NCBI RefSeq assembly: GCF_022458865.1
Contig: NZ_JAJNMU010000011.1
Coordinates: 186,001 to 250,000 of the forward strand
Direction of reading: 5' to 3'
From: Paenibacillus periandrae
GTDB taxonomy: Bacteria > Bacillota > Bacilli > Paenibacillales > NBRC-103111
DNA: 64,000 nucleotides
Shown here one piece after another: positions 34,137 to 44,240 of this stretch (positions are counted from its first letter, which is position 1; every line of letters begins with the position of its first letter). The notes beneath the pieces were generated by a model that had not been told where the DNA came from, searched no databases, and was given only the letters and a program-made list of their open reading frames with translations. The position numbers and the translations under genes are program-made.

Positions 34137-34228
34137 TATCGGGCTGGACCGTAATGGAAGCCCATGGTTGTGGATTGACCGAAGCAACCAACATAATAAG
34201 GCAATTACCCATAGGGAGGCAATTATTA

Positions 34229-35065
34229 ATGCTAAGATCACTATATTCAGGCGTTTCCGGTATGAGAGGTTTTCAAACAAAGCTGGATGTTATCGGAAAT
34301 AATATCGCGAATGTAAATACGGTCGGCTTTAAAGGCGGGCGCGTAATGTTCAAAGATATTCTGAGTCAGACTGTGGCGGGTGTGACACCTTCTATAGATG
34401 GAACAAAGGGTGGTGTCAATGCTAAACAAATCGGATTAGGTGTTTCTATCAGTGCGGTTGATACGATTCACACACCTGGTAGTGCGATGACAACTAATGT
34501 GGTAACTGACCTTCGTATTGATGGAGATGGATTCTTTGCTATTAAAGCCACACCGGATCAAGAACAGCCATACTTGACCCGTGCAGGTAATTTCACTATA
34601 GATGCTAATAACCAACTGGTAACTTCAGATGGCATGTATGTAACAGATAGCGGTGGCGCAATCATAGATTTGGACAATATCGGCAATGTAACGGCTTTTT
34701 CAATATCCAACTCGGGTGAGCTTATTACGGTTGATGATACAGGCGCTACTGCCAATTCAGGTATCTTCATTGGTGTGGTTAAGGTTCCAAATCCATCCGG
34801 TCTTGAAAAGATAGGCGGCAATTTGTATCGCCAATCACCTAACTCCAATGATTCTGGAACACCGATTTCTGATTTCCTTGGACTTGCTAATGATGCTGCC
34901 AGAGGGACCGGGGCGATTGTTTCCGGCCAATTGGAAATGTCCAATGTTGATTTGACAGCAGAGTTTACTGAAATGATCGTTGCTCAGCGTGGTTTTCAAT
35001 CTAATGCCCGTATCATTACGACATCCGATGAAATTTTGCAGGAAGTTGTTAACTTGAAACATTAA
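34229..35065 (+). CDS. flgE: flagellar hook protein FlgE (short, FlgG-like)
   Basis: ATG 34229 has AGGGAGG upstream and gives MLRSLYSGVSGMRGFQTKLD, the normal start; upstream residues from 34154 are spurious. 278 residues. VIGNNIANVNTVGFKGGRV and the C-terminal SNVDLTAEFTEMIVAQRGFQ are rod/hook signatures. In B. subtilis the protein at this place, once called FlgG, is the hook. Confidence 0.93.
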   Translation: MLRSLYSGVSGMRGFQTKLDVIGNNIANVNTVGFKGGRVMFKDILSQTVAGVTPSIDGTKGGVNAKQIGLGVSISAVDTIHTPGSAMTTNVVTDLRIDGDGFFAIKATPDQEQPYLTRAGNFTIDANNQLVTSDGMYVTDSGGAIIDLDNIGNVTAFSISNSGELITVDDTGATANSGIFIGVVKVPNPSGLEKIGGNLYRQSPNSNDSGTPISDFLGLANDAARGTGAIVSGQLEMSNVDLTAEFTEMIVAQRGFQSNARIITTSDEILQEVVNLKH

Positions 35066-35079
35066 CACAGCTTAAGGTA

Positions 35080-35107
35080 AGGGGGAGCTAATCTCCCCCT
35101 AAATTTT
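35080..35107 (+). terminator. hairpin between flgE and swrD
   Basis: AGGGGGAG (35080-35087) and CTCCCCCT (35093-35100) with a 5-base loop, then AAATTTTT. Strong stem but weak U-run, so a partial terminator or an mRNA processing or stability site. Confidence 0.6.
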
Positions 35108-35124
35108 TAAATCGGAGGCTGACA

Positions 35125-35346
35125 ATGATCAGACTTACCCGCTTAAATAGAAAACAATTTATAGTGAATGCATTATTGATTGAAGGTATAGAAGAAACAC
35201 CCGACACTATCATTACTTTAATAACTGGTAAAAAAATTACTGTTTTGGAGCCAATGACGGATGTGGTCCAGCTTGTGACCCAATACATGCAAACGATAGG
35301 GTCTATTGCTGGAACAATAAAGAGTATCGATTCGGAGGGGTCTTAG
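35125..35346 (+). CDS. swrD: FlbD/SwrD family protein
   Basis: 73 residues. MIRLTRLNRKQFIVNALLIE, then ITLITGKKITVLE, the FlbD family pattern. SwrD of B. subtilis raises motor power for swarming; the position before fliL is the same. AATCGGAGG precedes the ATG. Confidence 0.9.
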   Translation: MIRLTRLNRKQFIVNALLIEGIEETPDTIITLITGKKITVLEPMTDVVQLVTQYMQTIGSIAGTIKSIDSEGS

Positions 35347-35823
35347 TTGTTTAAAAGCAAAATGTTTTTAATGGTAGTTGCTATACTCATTGCTATAACC
35401 TTGATTTTAACAGCAGCATTTGTTTTATGGAATTATATGGACAAAAACAATCAGGATCCACAGGAGTTAGCGCAAAGCTCAGCCAAAGAAGTTAAACAGG
35501 CTAAAAAATCGACACCGGAAGAAACGAAAGCCAATACCGTTATCCTAAAAGATATTTTGACAAATCTTGCAACTAATAATAGATTTATTAAAGCAAGTTT
35601 TGCTATTGAAATGGAAAATGCGAAGGCGAAGGACGAATTTGAAAAGCTTGATTTTAAAATGAAAGCTATTATTGTACAAACACTCTCCGATATGACACCA
35701 GAGCAGGTACAAGGCAGCAAAGGCTTGGATAATTTGACTTCGACCCTTATGAATAAAATGAACCCATTACTAACCCTCGGGAAGATCAAACAAATTTGGA
35801 TCACGGATAATGTGCTTCAATAA
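35347..35823 (+). CDS. fliL: flagellar protein FliL
   Basis: TTG start directly after swrD, with GGAGGGG upstream. 158 residues: one N-terminal membrane span (MFLMVVAILIAITLILTAAF), linker, then a stomatin-like domain (NRFIKASFAIEMENAKAKDE). It supports stator function. Confidence 0.93.
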   Translation: MFKSKMFLMVVAILIAITLILTAAFVLWNYMDKNNQDPQELAQSSAKEVKQAKKSTPEETKANTVILKDILTNLATNNRFIKASFAIEMENAKAKDEFEKLDFKMKAIIVQTLSDMTPEQVQGSKGLDNLTSTLMNKMNPLLTLGKIKQIWITDNVLQ

Positions 35824-35864
35824 TGATTTTCTTACATTGAGCCGTACGAAGGAGGTGACGTTAA

Positions 35865-36863
35865 ATGGTAGATGTACTTTCGCAGAATGAGATCGATGCC
35901 CTGCTGGCAGCTCTTTCATCCGGTGAGATGGATGCTGAAGAACTCAAGAAGGAAGAAACGCAGAAAAAAGTGCGAGCATATGACTTTAAAAGGGCTGTTC
36001 GTTTTTCCAAGGATCATATACGAAGCTTAACAAGAATCCATGAAAACTTCGCCCGCTACCTAACTACTTACTTTTCAGCACAATTAAGAACTTTTGTGCA
36101 AATAAATGTGGTACAAGTCGAGCAATTGCCGTATGATGAGTTTATTCGTTCTATTCCCAAAATGACAATTCTCAATATTTTTGAAGCGGAGCCTTTGGAG
36201 GGCCGTATGGTTCTTGAAGTACATCCTAACGTAGCGTTTGCAATGCTGGACCGACTACTTGGGGGTGCAGGGACATCGCCATCAAAAATAAATGCTTTAA
36301 CTGAAATTGAAACTATTGTGATGGAACGTATTTTCAGCAGATGTTTTGAAAGTCTTCAAGAAGCCTGGAGAAGTGTTGTTGATTTGACCCCTCGTCTCGA
36401 GGCGTTGGAAACAAATCCACAATTTATGCAAATCGTATCTCCGAATGAAACAATTGCATTAATCTCTCTAAGCACCAAAATTGGTGACACCACGGGAATG
36501 ATCAACCTTTGTATTCCTCATGTCGTCATCGAGCCCATTATGCCGCGTTTATCCGTGCATCATTGGTTTGTTTCTCAGAAAAAAACGATAGCACCTGAAG
36601 AAGTTATGGCTTTACAATCTCGCTTACATAAAGCTAAGCTTCCCATTATTGCTGAGTTAGGTGAAACTCAAATATCGGTCAGGGAATTTTTGAACTTAAG
36701 TGCTGGCGATGTAATAACGCTGAACAAACCGGTTGATGAGCTGCTAAATATCAGAATCGGAGAAAAACTGAAGTTTTTGGGCAGTCCCGGCAGCATCAAG
36801 GGAAAACTGGCTATGCAAATAAGCGAGATTGTTAGTGAAGGAGCAGAAGACAATGACGAATAA
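35865..36863 (+). CDS. fliM: flagellar motor switch protein FliM
   Basis: 332 residues. LSQNEIDALLAAL at the N-terminus binds phosphorylated CheY. The middle domain is CheC-like (EIETIVMERIFSRCFESLQE) and the C-terminus FliN-like (LNLSAGDVITLNKPVDELLN). C-ring component. AAGGAGGTG precedes ATG 35865. Confidence 0.97.
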   Translation: MVDVLSQNEIDALLAALSSGEMDAEELKKEETQKKVRAYDFKRAVRFSKDHIRSLTRIHENFARYLTTYFSAQLRTFVQINVVQVEQLPYDEFIRSIPKMTILNIFEAEPLEGRMVLEVHPNVAFAMLDRLLGGAGTSPSKINALTEIETIVMERIFSRCFESLQEAWRSVVDLTPRLEALETNPQFMQIVSPNETIALISLSTKIGDTTGMINLCIPHVVIEPIMPRLSVHHWFVSQKKTIAPEEVMALQSRLHKAKLPIIAELGETQISVREFLNLSAGDVITLNKPVDELLNIRIGEKLKFLGSPGSIKGKLAMQISEIVSEGAEDNDE

Positions 36864-38139
36864 TAGGGATTATTTGTCTCAAGAAGAAATTGACGCTTTG
36901 TTGAGACAATCTTCAGGTGACAGCTCGGAGAGCTCAAGTGTTGATGTCCATGTTGATAATTATTTAACCTCTTTGGAACAAGATGCACTTGGCGAAATTG
37001 GAAACATTACCTTTGGAAGCGCGGCAACAGCTTTATCCACTTTATTAGGAAAGAAAGTAGACATTACCACACCGAAAGTCTCAGCTGTTGCAAAGAATGA
37101 ATTAGTTAAAGAATTCCCCCTGCCGCATGTTGCGGTCCATGTCAATTATGTGGATGGATTCCATGGTATTAATCTGTTAGTGATCAAAACTCGCGATGCA
37201 CAAGTAATTGCTGATTTAATGATGGGTGGGGACGGAACGGCCTACGCGGAAGAATTGTCTGAAATTCATATTAGTGCAGTTCAAGAGGCTATGAACCAGA
37301 TGATGGGTTCTTCAGCAACATCCATGTCGACGATTTTTAATCGATTCGTCAATATATCTCCGCCAGGAATCGATATATTGAATTTATCGGATGGTGAAGG
37401 TGGGGCTTCGCTTCCGCCAGAAGAAGTATTCATTAAAATCTCTTTTCGAATCATCATAGGGGATTTAATTGATTCAACACTTATGCAGCTTTTACCGGTG
37501 TCATTTGCTAAGGACATGGTTTCCATTCTTATGGGAGGCGGGGAGGACCCGCAAGAGGCGCCAGCGCCGGCACCAACACCTGCTCCTGCGGCTCAGCAGC
37601 CACAACAGCCACAACAGCCTATAGCTCCGCCAATGGGACAACCAGATCCTTACGCTCAGCCGATGTATCAGCAACCGCCTATGCAGCAGCAGCCCATGTA
37701 CGAGCAGCCGATGTATCCGCCACAACAGCCGATGTATCAGCAGCCCATGTATCCACCGCAGCAACCGATGTATCAGCAACCGCCAGCGGCATATGGAAAT
37801 GGACTTGGGCGCGATGTCAATGTTCAGCCAGCCCAATTTTCAAACTTTGCACCACACCAATTAACACCTCCAGAGGATACGAATCTGAATTTGTTGTTGG
37901 ATATTCCTTTGAAGGTAACAGTTGAGTTAGGTAGAACTCAAAAAGTAATTAAAGACATCCTTGAATTGTCTCAAGGTTCAATTATTGAATTAGACAAGCT
38001 TGCAGGTGAGCCTGTTGATATTCTTGTTAACAATAAGTTGATTGCGAAGGGTGAGGTTGTCGTTATTGACGAGAACTTTGGTGTACGCGTTACAGACATT
38101 GTTAATCAATGGGATCGCATTCAAAAACTACAGTATTAA
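36853..38139 (+). CDS. fliY: flagellar motor switch phosphatase FliY
   Basis: ATG 36853 inside the end of fliM gives MTNNRDYLSQEEIDALLRQ, again a CheY-binding peptide. 428 residues: a CheC-like phosphatase domain with two EIGN/EAMN active-site helices (DALGEIGNITFGSAATALS and SAVQEAMNQMMGSSATSMS), a 100-residue Pro/Gln/Met/Tyr-rich linker with repeated QQPMYQQPMYPPQQ units, and a C-terminal FliN domain (LDIPLKVTVELGRTQ). It removes phosphate from CheY at the C-ring. Confidence 0.96.
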   Translation: MTNNRDYLSQEEIDALLRQSSGDSSESSSVDVHVDNYLTSLEQDALGEIGNITFGSAATALSTLLGKKVDITTPKVSAVAKNELVKEFPLPHVAVHVNYVDGFHGINLLVIKTRDAQVIADLMMGGDGTAYAEELSEIHISAVQEAMNQMMGSSATSMSTIFNRFVNISPPGIDILNLSDGEGGASLPPEEVFIKISFRIIIGDLIDSTLMQLLPVSFAKDMVSILMGGGEDPQEAPAPAPTPAPAAQQPQQPQQPIAPPMGQPDPYAQPMYQQPPMQQQPMYEQPMYPPQQPMYQQPMYPPQQPMYQQPPAAYGNGLGRDVNVQPAQFSNFAPHQLTPPEDTNLNLLLDIPLKVTVELGRTQKVIKDILELSQGSIIELDKLAGEPVDILVNNKLIAKGEVVVIDENFGVRVTDIVNQWDRIQKLQY

Positions 38140-38164
38140 TTAAACTTGGGAGGATTGTTTACAC

Positions 38165-38527
38165 ATGGCAAATAGAATATTAATTGTAGATGATGCAGCT
38201 TTTATGAGAATGATGATTCGGGATATTTTGACCAAAAATGGTTATGAAGTCTGTGGAGAAGCTAATGATGGAGCACAAGCCATTGAAAAATTCAAAGAAG
38301 TACGTCCCGATCTGATCACAATGGATATTACAATGCCAGAAATGGATGGTATTGCTGCACTAAAGGAAATTAAAAAAATCGACGCTTCCGCCAAAGTTAT
38401 TATGTGCTCTGCGATGGGTCAGCAAGCGATGGTTATAGATGCTATTCAAGCGGGTGCTAAAGACTTTATCGTTAAGCCGTTTCAAGCTGACCGTGTTATT
38501 GAGGCGATTAAGAAAACTTTGGGATAA
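38165..38527 (+). CDS. cheY: chemotaxis response regulator CheY
   Basis: 120 residues, one receiver domain: ILIVDDAAFMRMMIRDILTK with the acidic pair, phosphoacceptor Asp54 in ITMDITMPEMDG, MCSAMGQ and the Lys in FIVKPF. Phosphorylated by CheA, it binds FliM and FliY. Confidence 0.97.
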   Translation: MANRILIVDDAAFMRMMIRDILTKNGYEVCGEANDGAQAIEKFKEVRPDLITMDITMPEMDGIAALKEIKKIDASAKVIMCSAMGQQAMVIDAIQAGAKDFIVKPFQADRVIEAIKKTLG

Positions 38528-38572
38528 TAAGATTCAAGGGGAGTCTGGCATAGACCGAAAGGAATGTGAAAC

Positions 38573-39223
38573 TTGAAAAGACTCTTTACCAAATTGTCTT
38601 CTCTTATTGCAGTTGGAAGTATACAAATCGCCGGTTTCTCAAAGATTTGCTTCGGGGAAACCGGTACCTCCCCTGATCAAACAACGAAGGGGATATCGGA
38701 TTTAAATTATTCGGGTGTTAGTACTTCGGAAACTATATGGATGATTATAAAAGTTATATTCTTTCTTATTCTTATTATCGGATTATTTTTTATTATTATT
38801 AAGTTTCTTTCCCAGAAAAATAAATTTTTATTTGGTCGTTCCATGCGTTCATTAGGAGGCGTGCCACTGGGTCCCAACAAATCGATTCAGGTCGTTGAAA
38901 TCGGTCGTTCTCTCTACATAGTAGGAGTTGGGGAAAATGTGCAGCTGCTGGAAAAAATTGAAGATGAGGATGAAGTTTCCTATATATCGGATATGTTAAA
39001 TTCTTCGAATGCCAAAACCGCGGCAAGCTTTGAAACGTTCACAGGCTGGGTATCCAAGCTGAGAAAAAAGCAAAGTGTCATTGAGGAGTCAGACGAAGAG
39101 GTAACAGCTTCTTTTCAGCAAATTTTCCATAATAAAATGCACCATTTATCAGACCGAAAGAAAATGGTGGAGGATCTACTGATGGATGACAAAAATAAAG
39201 ATCGGTTGAATGATAAACAATGA
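38573..39223 (+). CDS. fliO: flagellar biosynthetic protein FliO (FliZ)
   Basis: TTG start. 216 residues: a signal-like N-terminus, one membrane span (IIKVIFFLILIIGLFFIIIK) and a cytoplasmic domain with SMRSLGGVPLGPNKSIQVVE, typical of FliO, and VGENVQLLEKI. It helps assemble FliP. Confidence 0.9.
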   Translation: MKRLFTKLSSLIAVGSIQIAGFSKICFGETGTSPDQTTKGISDLNYSGVSTSETIWMIIKVIFFLILIIGLFFIIIKFLSQKNKFLFGRSMRSLGGVPLGPNKSIQVVEIGRSLYIVGVGENVQLLEKIEDEDEVSYISDMLNSSNAKTAASFETFTGWVSKLRKKQSVIEESDEEVTASFQQIFHNKMHHLSDRKKMVEDLLMDDKNKDRLNDKQ

Positions 39224-39981
39224 AATGGAAGGCTATGATCTACACGGTAGTATCCTTGCTGGCAATGATTGTGTTGTCAACATCCCATGCCTATGCGGCT
39301 GATCCTATCCCTGGCATTAATATTGATTTTGGATCTTCGAGCTCTGCAGCTGGAGCATCCAATACAGTTAATATTATTATTTTAATCACGATCCTGAGCA
39401 TTGCTCCCGCCATCCTGGTGTTAATGACCAGCTTCACGAGAATTATTATTGTTCTGGGCTTTGTAAGGACAGCGCTCGGTACACAACAAATGCCCCCTAA
39501 CCAGGTTCTGGTTGGATTAGCGCTATTCATGACCTTTTTTATAATGGCACCGACGCTTGGTGATTTGAATGAACAAGCGCTGCAGCCTTATCTTAAAGGT
39601 AGCGTGAACCAAACAGTTGCTTTGGACAAGGCAGCGGTCACTATGAAAAAGTTCATGTTTCAACATACAAGACAAAAGGATCTGAAGTTGTTTCTTGATT
39701 ATTCCAAGGCTCAGCCACCGAGTGGAGTCGAGGATACGCCATTAACGGCTTTGGTACCTGCATATGCCATCAGTGAATTAAAAACGGCTTTTCAGATGGG
39801 TTTTATGATATTCATTCCTTTTTTGGTTATCGACATGGTCGTAGCCAGTACCTTAATGGCAATGGGGATGATGATGCTGCCGCCCGTCATGATATCACTC
39901 CCATTTAAAATACTGCTGTTTATTTTAGTGGATGGTTGGTATCTGGTAGTGAGATCACTGTTACTTAGCTTCAACACATAA
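39220..39981 (+). CDS. fliP: flagellar export protein FliP
   Basis: 253 residues with a cleavable-looking signal (LLAMIVLSTSHAYA) and four membrane spans. FTRIIIVLGFVRTALGTQQM then PPNQVLVGLALFMTFFIMAP and GFMIFIPFLVIDMVVASTLM are conserved. Core of the export gate. Overlaps fliO by ATGA. Confidence 0.97.
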   Translation: MKWKAMIYTVVSLLAMIVLSTSHAYAADPIPGINIDFGSSSSAAGASNTVNIIILITILSIAPAILVLMTSFTRIIIVLGFVRTALGTQQMPPNQVLVGLALFMTFFIMAPTLGDLNEQALQPYLKGSVNQTVALDKAAVTMKKFMFQHTRQKDLKLFLDYSKAQPPSGVEDTPLTALVPAYAISELKTAFQMGFMIFIPFLVIDMVVASTLMAMGMMMLPPVMISLPFKILLFILVDGWYLVVRSLLLSFNT

Positions 39982-40016
39982 TGAGAATTGATGACCATGC
40001 AGGAGGAGAATAAACC

Positions 40017-40286
40017 TTGGGCTCGGAGTTTGTTATTCGCTTGGCCGGTGAGGCTGTATACACGGTCTTGAAGGCCAGTGCCCCCATGCTGGTTCTTGCA
40101 TTGGTAGTGGGGTTGGCCATTAGTATCTTTCAGGCAACAACACAAATCCAAGAGCAGACGTTGGCTTTTGTTCCTAAAATAGTTGCCGTATTATTAGCTT
40201 TTTTAATATTTGGACCATGGATTTTGACTACATTGATAGATTTCACTTATAACATTTTGAACAACCTTTATAAATTTGTGGGCTAG
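40017..40286 (+). CDS. fliQ: flagellar export protein FliQ
   Basis: TTG start with GGAGGAG upstream. 89 residues, two membrane spans, with the conserved LVVGLAISIFQATTQIQEQT then LAFVPKI. Confidence 0.96.
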   Translation: MGSEFVIRLAGEAVYTVLKASAPMLVLALVVGLAISIFQATTQIQEQTLAFVPKIVAVLLAFLIFGPWILTTLIDFTYNILNNLYKFVG

Positions 40287-40297
40287 GTAGTGAAGGT

Positions 40298-41077
40298 ATG
40301 GAATGGATACAGCAATATTTCCCTAGCTTTTTGCTCTTTTTTTGTCGGATTTCATCGTTTTTTGTTGTCGTTCCTGTATTTTCAGCCAAAAATGTGCCGG
40401 CACACTTTAAAATCGGGCTTGCTTTTTTTGTTACCTTGATGGCTTTCAGCGTTGTAGGCTCTTCAACCTTGGCTACATTTGATTCACTGTATTTCCTATC
40501 TATTGTTAGAGAAATACTGGTAGGCATATTTCTTGGCTTCATTGCTTATTTGTTTTTTACTGTCGTGCAGATTGCAGGTTCGTTTGTAGATATTCAAATT
40601 GGCTTCGGTATAGCGAATGTATTTGACCCTTTGACGGGCGCTTCCAGTCCAATTCTTGGCAACTTGAAGTATATGATCGCGATGCTGCTCTTTTTATCCT
40701 TAAATGGACATCACCTATTGTTAAAAGCCATTATGGAGAGCTATGAATGGATACCATTATCCAATGAGCTGTTCGCCAAAATATATAATGGACAAATTAG
40801 CGAGTTTGTTCTTAAATCGTTTTCGACTGTATTTGCTCTTAGCTTTCAAATGGCGGCACCCCTTATTGCTGCGTTGTTCTTGACCGATGTCGGTCTTGGA
40901 TTGCTGGCTAGAGTAGCTCCACAATTCAATATTCTCGTTATTGGAGCACCGCTCAAAATGTTAATCGGGTTCTTGCTTTTAATATTGTTATTTCCCGCTT
41001 ATGAATCCATTTTTAAAGGATCCTTTGTATCCATGTTTGACTATATGCAAAAGTTTATCGGCATGTTTACTGGTTAA
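40298..41077 (+). CDS. fliR: flagellar export protein FliR
   Basis: 259 residues, about six membrane spans. FCRISSFFVVVPVFSAKNVP at the N-terminus, GFIAYLFFTVVQIAGSFVDI then QIGFGIANVFDP in the middle. Export gate component. Confidence 0.96.
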   Translation: MEWIQQYFPSFLLFFCRISSFFVVVPVFSAKNVPAHFKIGLAFFVTLMAFSVVGSSTLATFDSLYFLSIVREILVGIFLGFIAYLFFTVVQIAGSFVDIQIGFGIANVFDPLTGASSPILGNLKYMIAMLLFLSLNGHHLLLKAIMESYEWIPLSNELFAKIYNGQISEFVLKSFSTVFALSFQMAAPLIAALFLTDVGLGLLARVAPQFNILVIGAPLKMLIGFLLLILLFPAYESIFKGSFVSMFDYMQKFIGMFTG

Positions 41078-41092
41078 TCGGGAGGAATTGAA

Positions 41093-42184
41093 GTGGTTTC
41101 ATTAAGAATGCAGCTAGATTTGCAGATGTTTTCTCAAGAAAAAACAGAACAGGCTACCCCTAAAAAAAGGCAGGACTCAAGAAAAAAGGGTCAAGTAGCC
41201 AAAAGTATGGAATTACCTGCTGCATTCATTTTGTTTTTTTGTTTCCTGTCCTTCTACATATTTGGCGGTTACATGAAAAACCAGCTTACGCTAGTGTTCC
41301 GGTCTATCTTTTACGACTATTTGCTGATGGACATTACTATGGCCAATGTGAATCTGCTTTTTCAACAGTTGTTTATACAAAGTATCATGATTATTGTTCC
41401 TGTCCTCATGGTAGCGATGGTGACAGCTATATTCAGCAATTATCTACAAATTGGGGTCATGTTTACAGGGGATCCGCTTAAGATGAAATTTAGTAAACTG
41501 AATCCAGTTGAGGGAGCCAAGAAAATATTTTCGGCACGCACCTTGGTGGATTTTGTGAAATCCGTATTGAAAATGTCGATTATTGGCTATGTCGTATATG
41601 ATACTCTTTGGGCAGAAAAAAGTTCCTTAATGGATTTAGCTCGATTACCCTTGGAAAATATTTTTGTTTTTATGGCTTCCATTACTTTGAAATTAGGATT
41701 GAAAATTGGTTTGATATTAATTGTTTTGGCACTATTTGATTATATGTATCAGAAATACGAGTTTGAAAAAAGTATAAAGATGTCCAAGCAGGATATTAAA
41801 GACGAGTACAAAAAATCGGAAGGCGATCCCTTGATAAAAGGGAAAATTCGTGAAAAGCAGCGGAGAATGGCTATGCAGCGTATGATGCAGGAGGTTCCTA
41901 AAGCGGATGTCGTAATTACAAATCCTACCCATTTTGCCGTAGCGTTAAAGTATGATTCCAACAATATGCAGGCTCCGACGGTAATTGCAAAAGGAACCGA
42001 ATATATTGCATTAAAAATCAAACAAATCGCTAAGGAAAACCGTATTGTGACTATAGAAAATAAACCTTTGGCTCGGACCTTGTATGCACAAGTAGAAATT
42101 GGCGAAGCCATTCCAGCAGACATGTTCCAGGCTGTGGCAGAGGTTCTAGCATATGTATATAAAATGAAAGGTAAAGCCAACTAA
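41093..42184 (+). CDS. flhB: flagellar export switch protein FlhB
   Basis: GTG start with GGAGG upstream. 363 residues. EKTEQATPKKRQDSRKKGQV at the N-terminus, four membrane spans, and the autocleavage site N277-P-T-H280 followed by FAVALKYDSN. It changes export from rod/hook to filament proteins. A separate homologue of its last domain is ylqH at 1411. Confidence 0.97.
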   Translation: MVSLRMQLDLQMFSQEKTEQATPKKRQDSRKKGQVAKSMELPAAFILFFCFLSFYIFGGYMKNQLTLVFRSIFYDYLLMDITMANVNLLFQQLFIQSIMIIVPVLMVAMVTAIFSNYLQIGVMFTGDPLKMKFSKLNPVEGAKKIFSARTLVDFVKSVLKMSIIGYVVYDTLWAEKSSLMDLARLPLENIFVFMASITLKLGLKIGLILIVLALFDYMYQKYEFEKSIKMSKQDIKDEYKKSEGDPLIKGKIREKQRRMAMQRMMQEVPKADVVITNPTHFAVALKYDSNNMQAPTVIAKGTEYIALKIKQIAKENRIVTIENKPLARTLYAQVEIGEAIPADMFQAVAEVLAYVYKMKGKAN

Positions 42185-42206
42185 TTAAGAGAGGAGGACA
42201 TGTGCT

Positions 42207-44240
42207 ATGAAAGTTAAAGATCTGGTTGTACTCATCGGTATTATTGGTATCGTATTGATGATGGTTGTGCCGGTTCCAATCTGGTTGATAGATGTTCTGT
42301 TGATTATAAATATTTCTATTGCTCTCTTAATTATTCTCGTAGCCATGAATACACAGGACCCTTTAGAATTCTCTATTTTTCCTTCACTTCTATTGATTAC
42401 TACCCTTTTTCGGCTAGCGTTAAACGTCTCGACTACAAGAAACATTTTAGCGAATGCCGATGCCGGTAATGTGGTCAAAACCTTTGGTTCGTTTGTCGCA
42501 CAAGGGAACATCGTTGTAGGGTTTGTCGTCTTTATTATTCTTGTGCTCGTTCAATTTATCGTTATTACCAAAGGTTCTGAGCGCGTTGCCGAGGTAGCTG
42601 CACGATTTACATTGGATGCAATGCCAGGTAAGCAAATGGCTATCGATGCAGATTTGAATGCAGGCTTAATTAATGAGATCCAAGCCCGGGAGCGAAGAGA
42701 AAAAATTTCTAAGGAAGCTGATTTTTATGGAGCGATGGATGGTGCCAGTAAATTTGTTAAAGGTGATGCCATTGCCGGAATTATCATCCTGTTTATCAAT
42801 ATCCTGGGTGGACTAATAATTGGTATGACCATGAAAGGTATGGGCCTTGCAGAAGCGGGAGCGCTGTATTCGATTCTTACGATTGGTGACGGATTGGTCA
42901 GCCAAATACCAGCTCTGTTAATTTCTACGGCAGCAGGCTTAATCGTTACTAGAGCAACCTCAGAAGGTAATCTGGCACATGATTTATCCAAGCAGATTTT
43001 ACTTTATCCGAAATTGCTTTACATTGTTGCAGGAACAATCACTTTGCTCGGTATTTTCACGCCTATTCATCTCATAACCACACTGCCTATCGCAATTTTA
43101 CTTGCTTATGCCGCTATGAAAATGCAGCAGAGTCTGGTGAAGAAGCAGGCCAAGGATGAGTTGATGGAGGAAGAGCAGCAAATTGAAGAGGTTCGCAGTC
43201 CGGAAAGTGTTATTAGCTTATTGCAGGTCGATCCTATCGAATTTGAATTCGGTTATGGACTGATTCCATTGGCGGATACACAGCAGGGCGGCGACTTGTT
43301 GGATAGAATTATATTAATCCGTAGACAATGCGCTCTGGAGATGGGTGTTGTCGTACCGGTGATTCGGATTCGAGATAATATTCAATTGAAGCCTAATGAA
43401 TACGTCATCAAGATCAAAGGGAATATGGTTGCTCGCGGAGATTTGCTGTTGAATCATTATTTGGCCATGAGTCCGGGAATCGAGGACGATTCCATCAGCG
43501 GGATCGACACCTTGGAGCCTGCATTTGGGTTACCGGCTTTATGGATTGATGAAGCTATGAAAGAAAGAGCGGAATTGTCCGGTTATACAGTAGTTGATCC
43601 ACCATCAGTAGTTGCCACTCACTTAACAGAAGTCATTAAGAAACATGCGCATGAGCTTCTTGGACGTCAGGAAACAAGAGGGTTGATAGAAAATGTCAAG
43701 GAAAGTTATCCGGTTCTGGTGGATGACCTCATTCCAAGCGTATTGTCCATAGGTGATGTGCAGAAGGTTCTGGTTAAATTATTAAAAGAAAAAATATCGG
43801 TTCGCGATTTGGTCACTATATTAGAAACGTTAGCGGACTACGGTACTTATACTAAAGATCCAGAAATATTGACTGAATATGTGAGGCAGTCGCTCTCCCG
43901 TCAGATTACGCAGCAATTTGCTGTAACTGGCGATTCTCTCAAAGTAATTACGGTAGGACCAAGCCTTGAAAAGAAAATAGCCGAGTCCGTTCAGCAATCC
44001 GATCAAGGCAGCTATCTGGCTTTGGACCCGAGCTCTACCCAAATCATTTATCAGCGTATTACGGATCAAGTAACGAAGTCGATACAGTCAGGGCAACAGC
44101 CAATTGTACTGACCTCTCCAACGATCCGCATGTACCTGAGGCAGCTTTTGGAACGAACGATGCAGGATATACCGGTTCTTTCTTACAGTGAGCTCGAACC
44201 CAACGTTGAAATTCAAAGCATGGGGGTAGTTAATTTATGA
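42207..44240 (+). CDS. flhA: flagellar export protein FlhA
   Basis: 677 residues. Eight or so membrane spans in the first 330 residues, with PSLLLITTLFRLALNVSTTR and the FHIPEP-like cytoplasmic loop (GSERVAEVAARFTLDAMPGK). The C-terminal half is the soluble substrate docking domain. It drives export with the proton gradient. Confidence 0.97.
   Translation: MKVKDLVVLIGIIGIVLMMVVPVPIWLIDVLLIINISIALLIILVAMNTQDPLEFSIFPSLLLITTLFRLALNVSTTRNILANADAGNVVKTFGSFVAQGNIVVGFVVFIILVLVQFIVITKGSERVAEVAARFTLDAMPGKQMAIDADLNAGLINEIQARERREKISKEADFYGAMDGASKFVKGDAIAGIIILFINILGGLIIGMTMKGMGLAEAGALYSILTIGDGLVSQIPALLISTAAGLIVTRATSEGNLAHDLSKQILLYPKLLYIVAGTITLLGIFTPIHLITTLPIAILLAYAAMKMQQSLVKKQAKDELMEEEQQIEEVRSPESVISLLQVDPIEFEFGYGLIPLADTQQGGDLLDRIILIRRQCALEMGVVVPVIRIRDNIQLKPNEYVIKIKGNMVARGDLLLNHYLAMSPGIEDDSISGIDTLEPAFGLPALWIDEAMKERAELSGYTVVDPPSVVATHLTEVIKKHAHELLGRQETRGLIENVKESYPVLVDDLIPSVLSIGDVQKVLVKLLKEKISVRDLVTILETLADYGTYTKDPEILTEYVRQSLSRQITQQFAVTGDSLKVITVGPSLEKKIAESVQQSDQGSYLALDPSSTQIIYQRITDQVTKSIQSGQQPIVLTSPTIRMYLRQLLERTMQDIPVLSYSELEPNVEIQSMGVVNL

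Noticed and set aside
35080..35107. Operon end after flgE
   Set aside because: The hairpin has almost no U-run and the flagellar genes continue directly, so it is at most partial.
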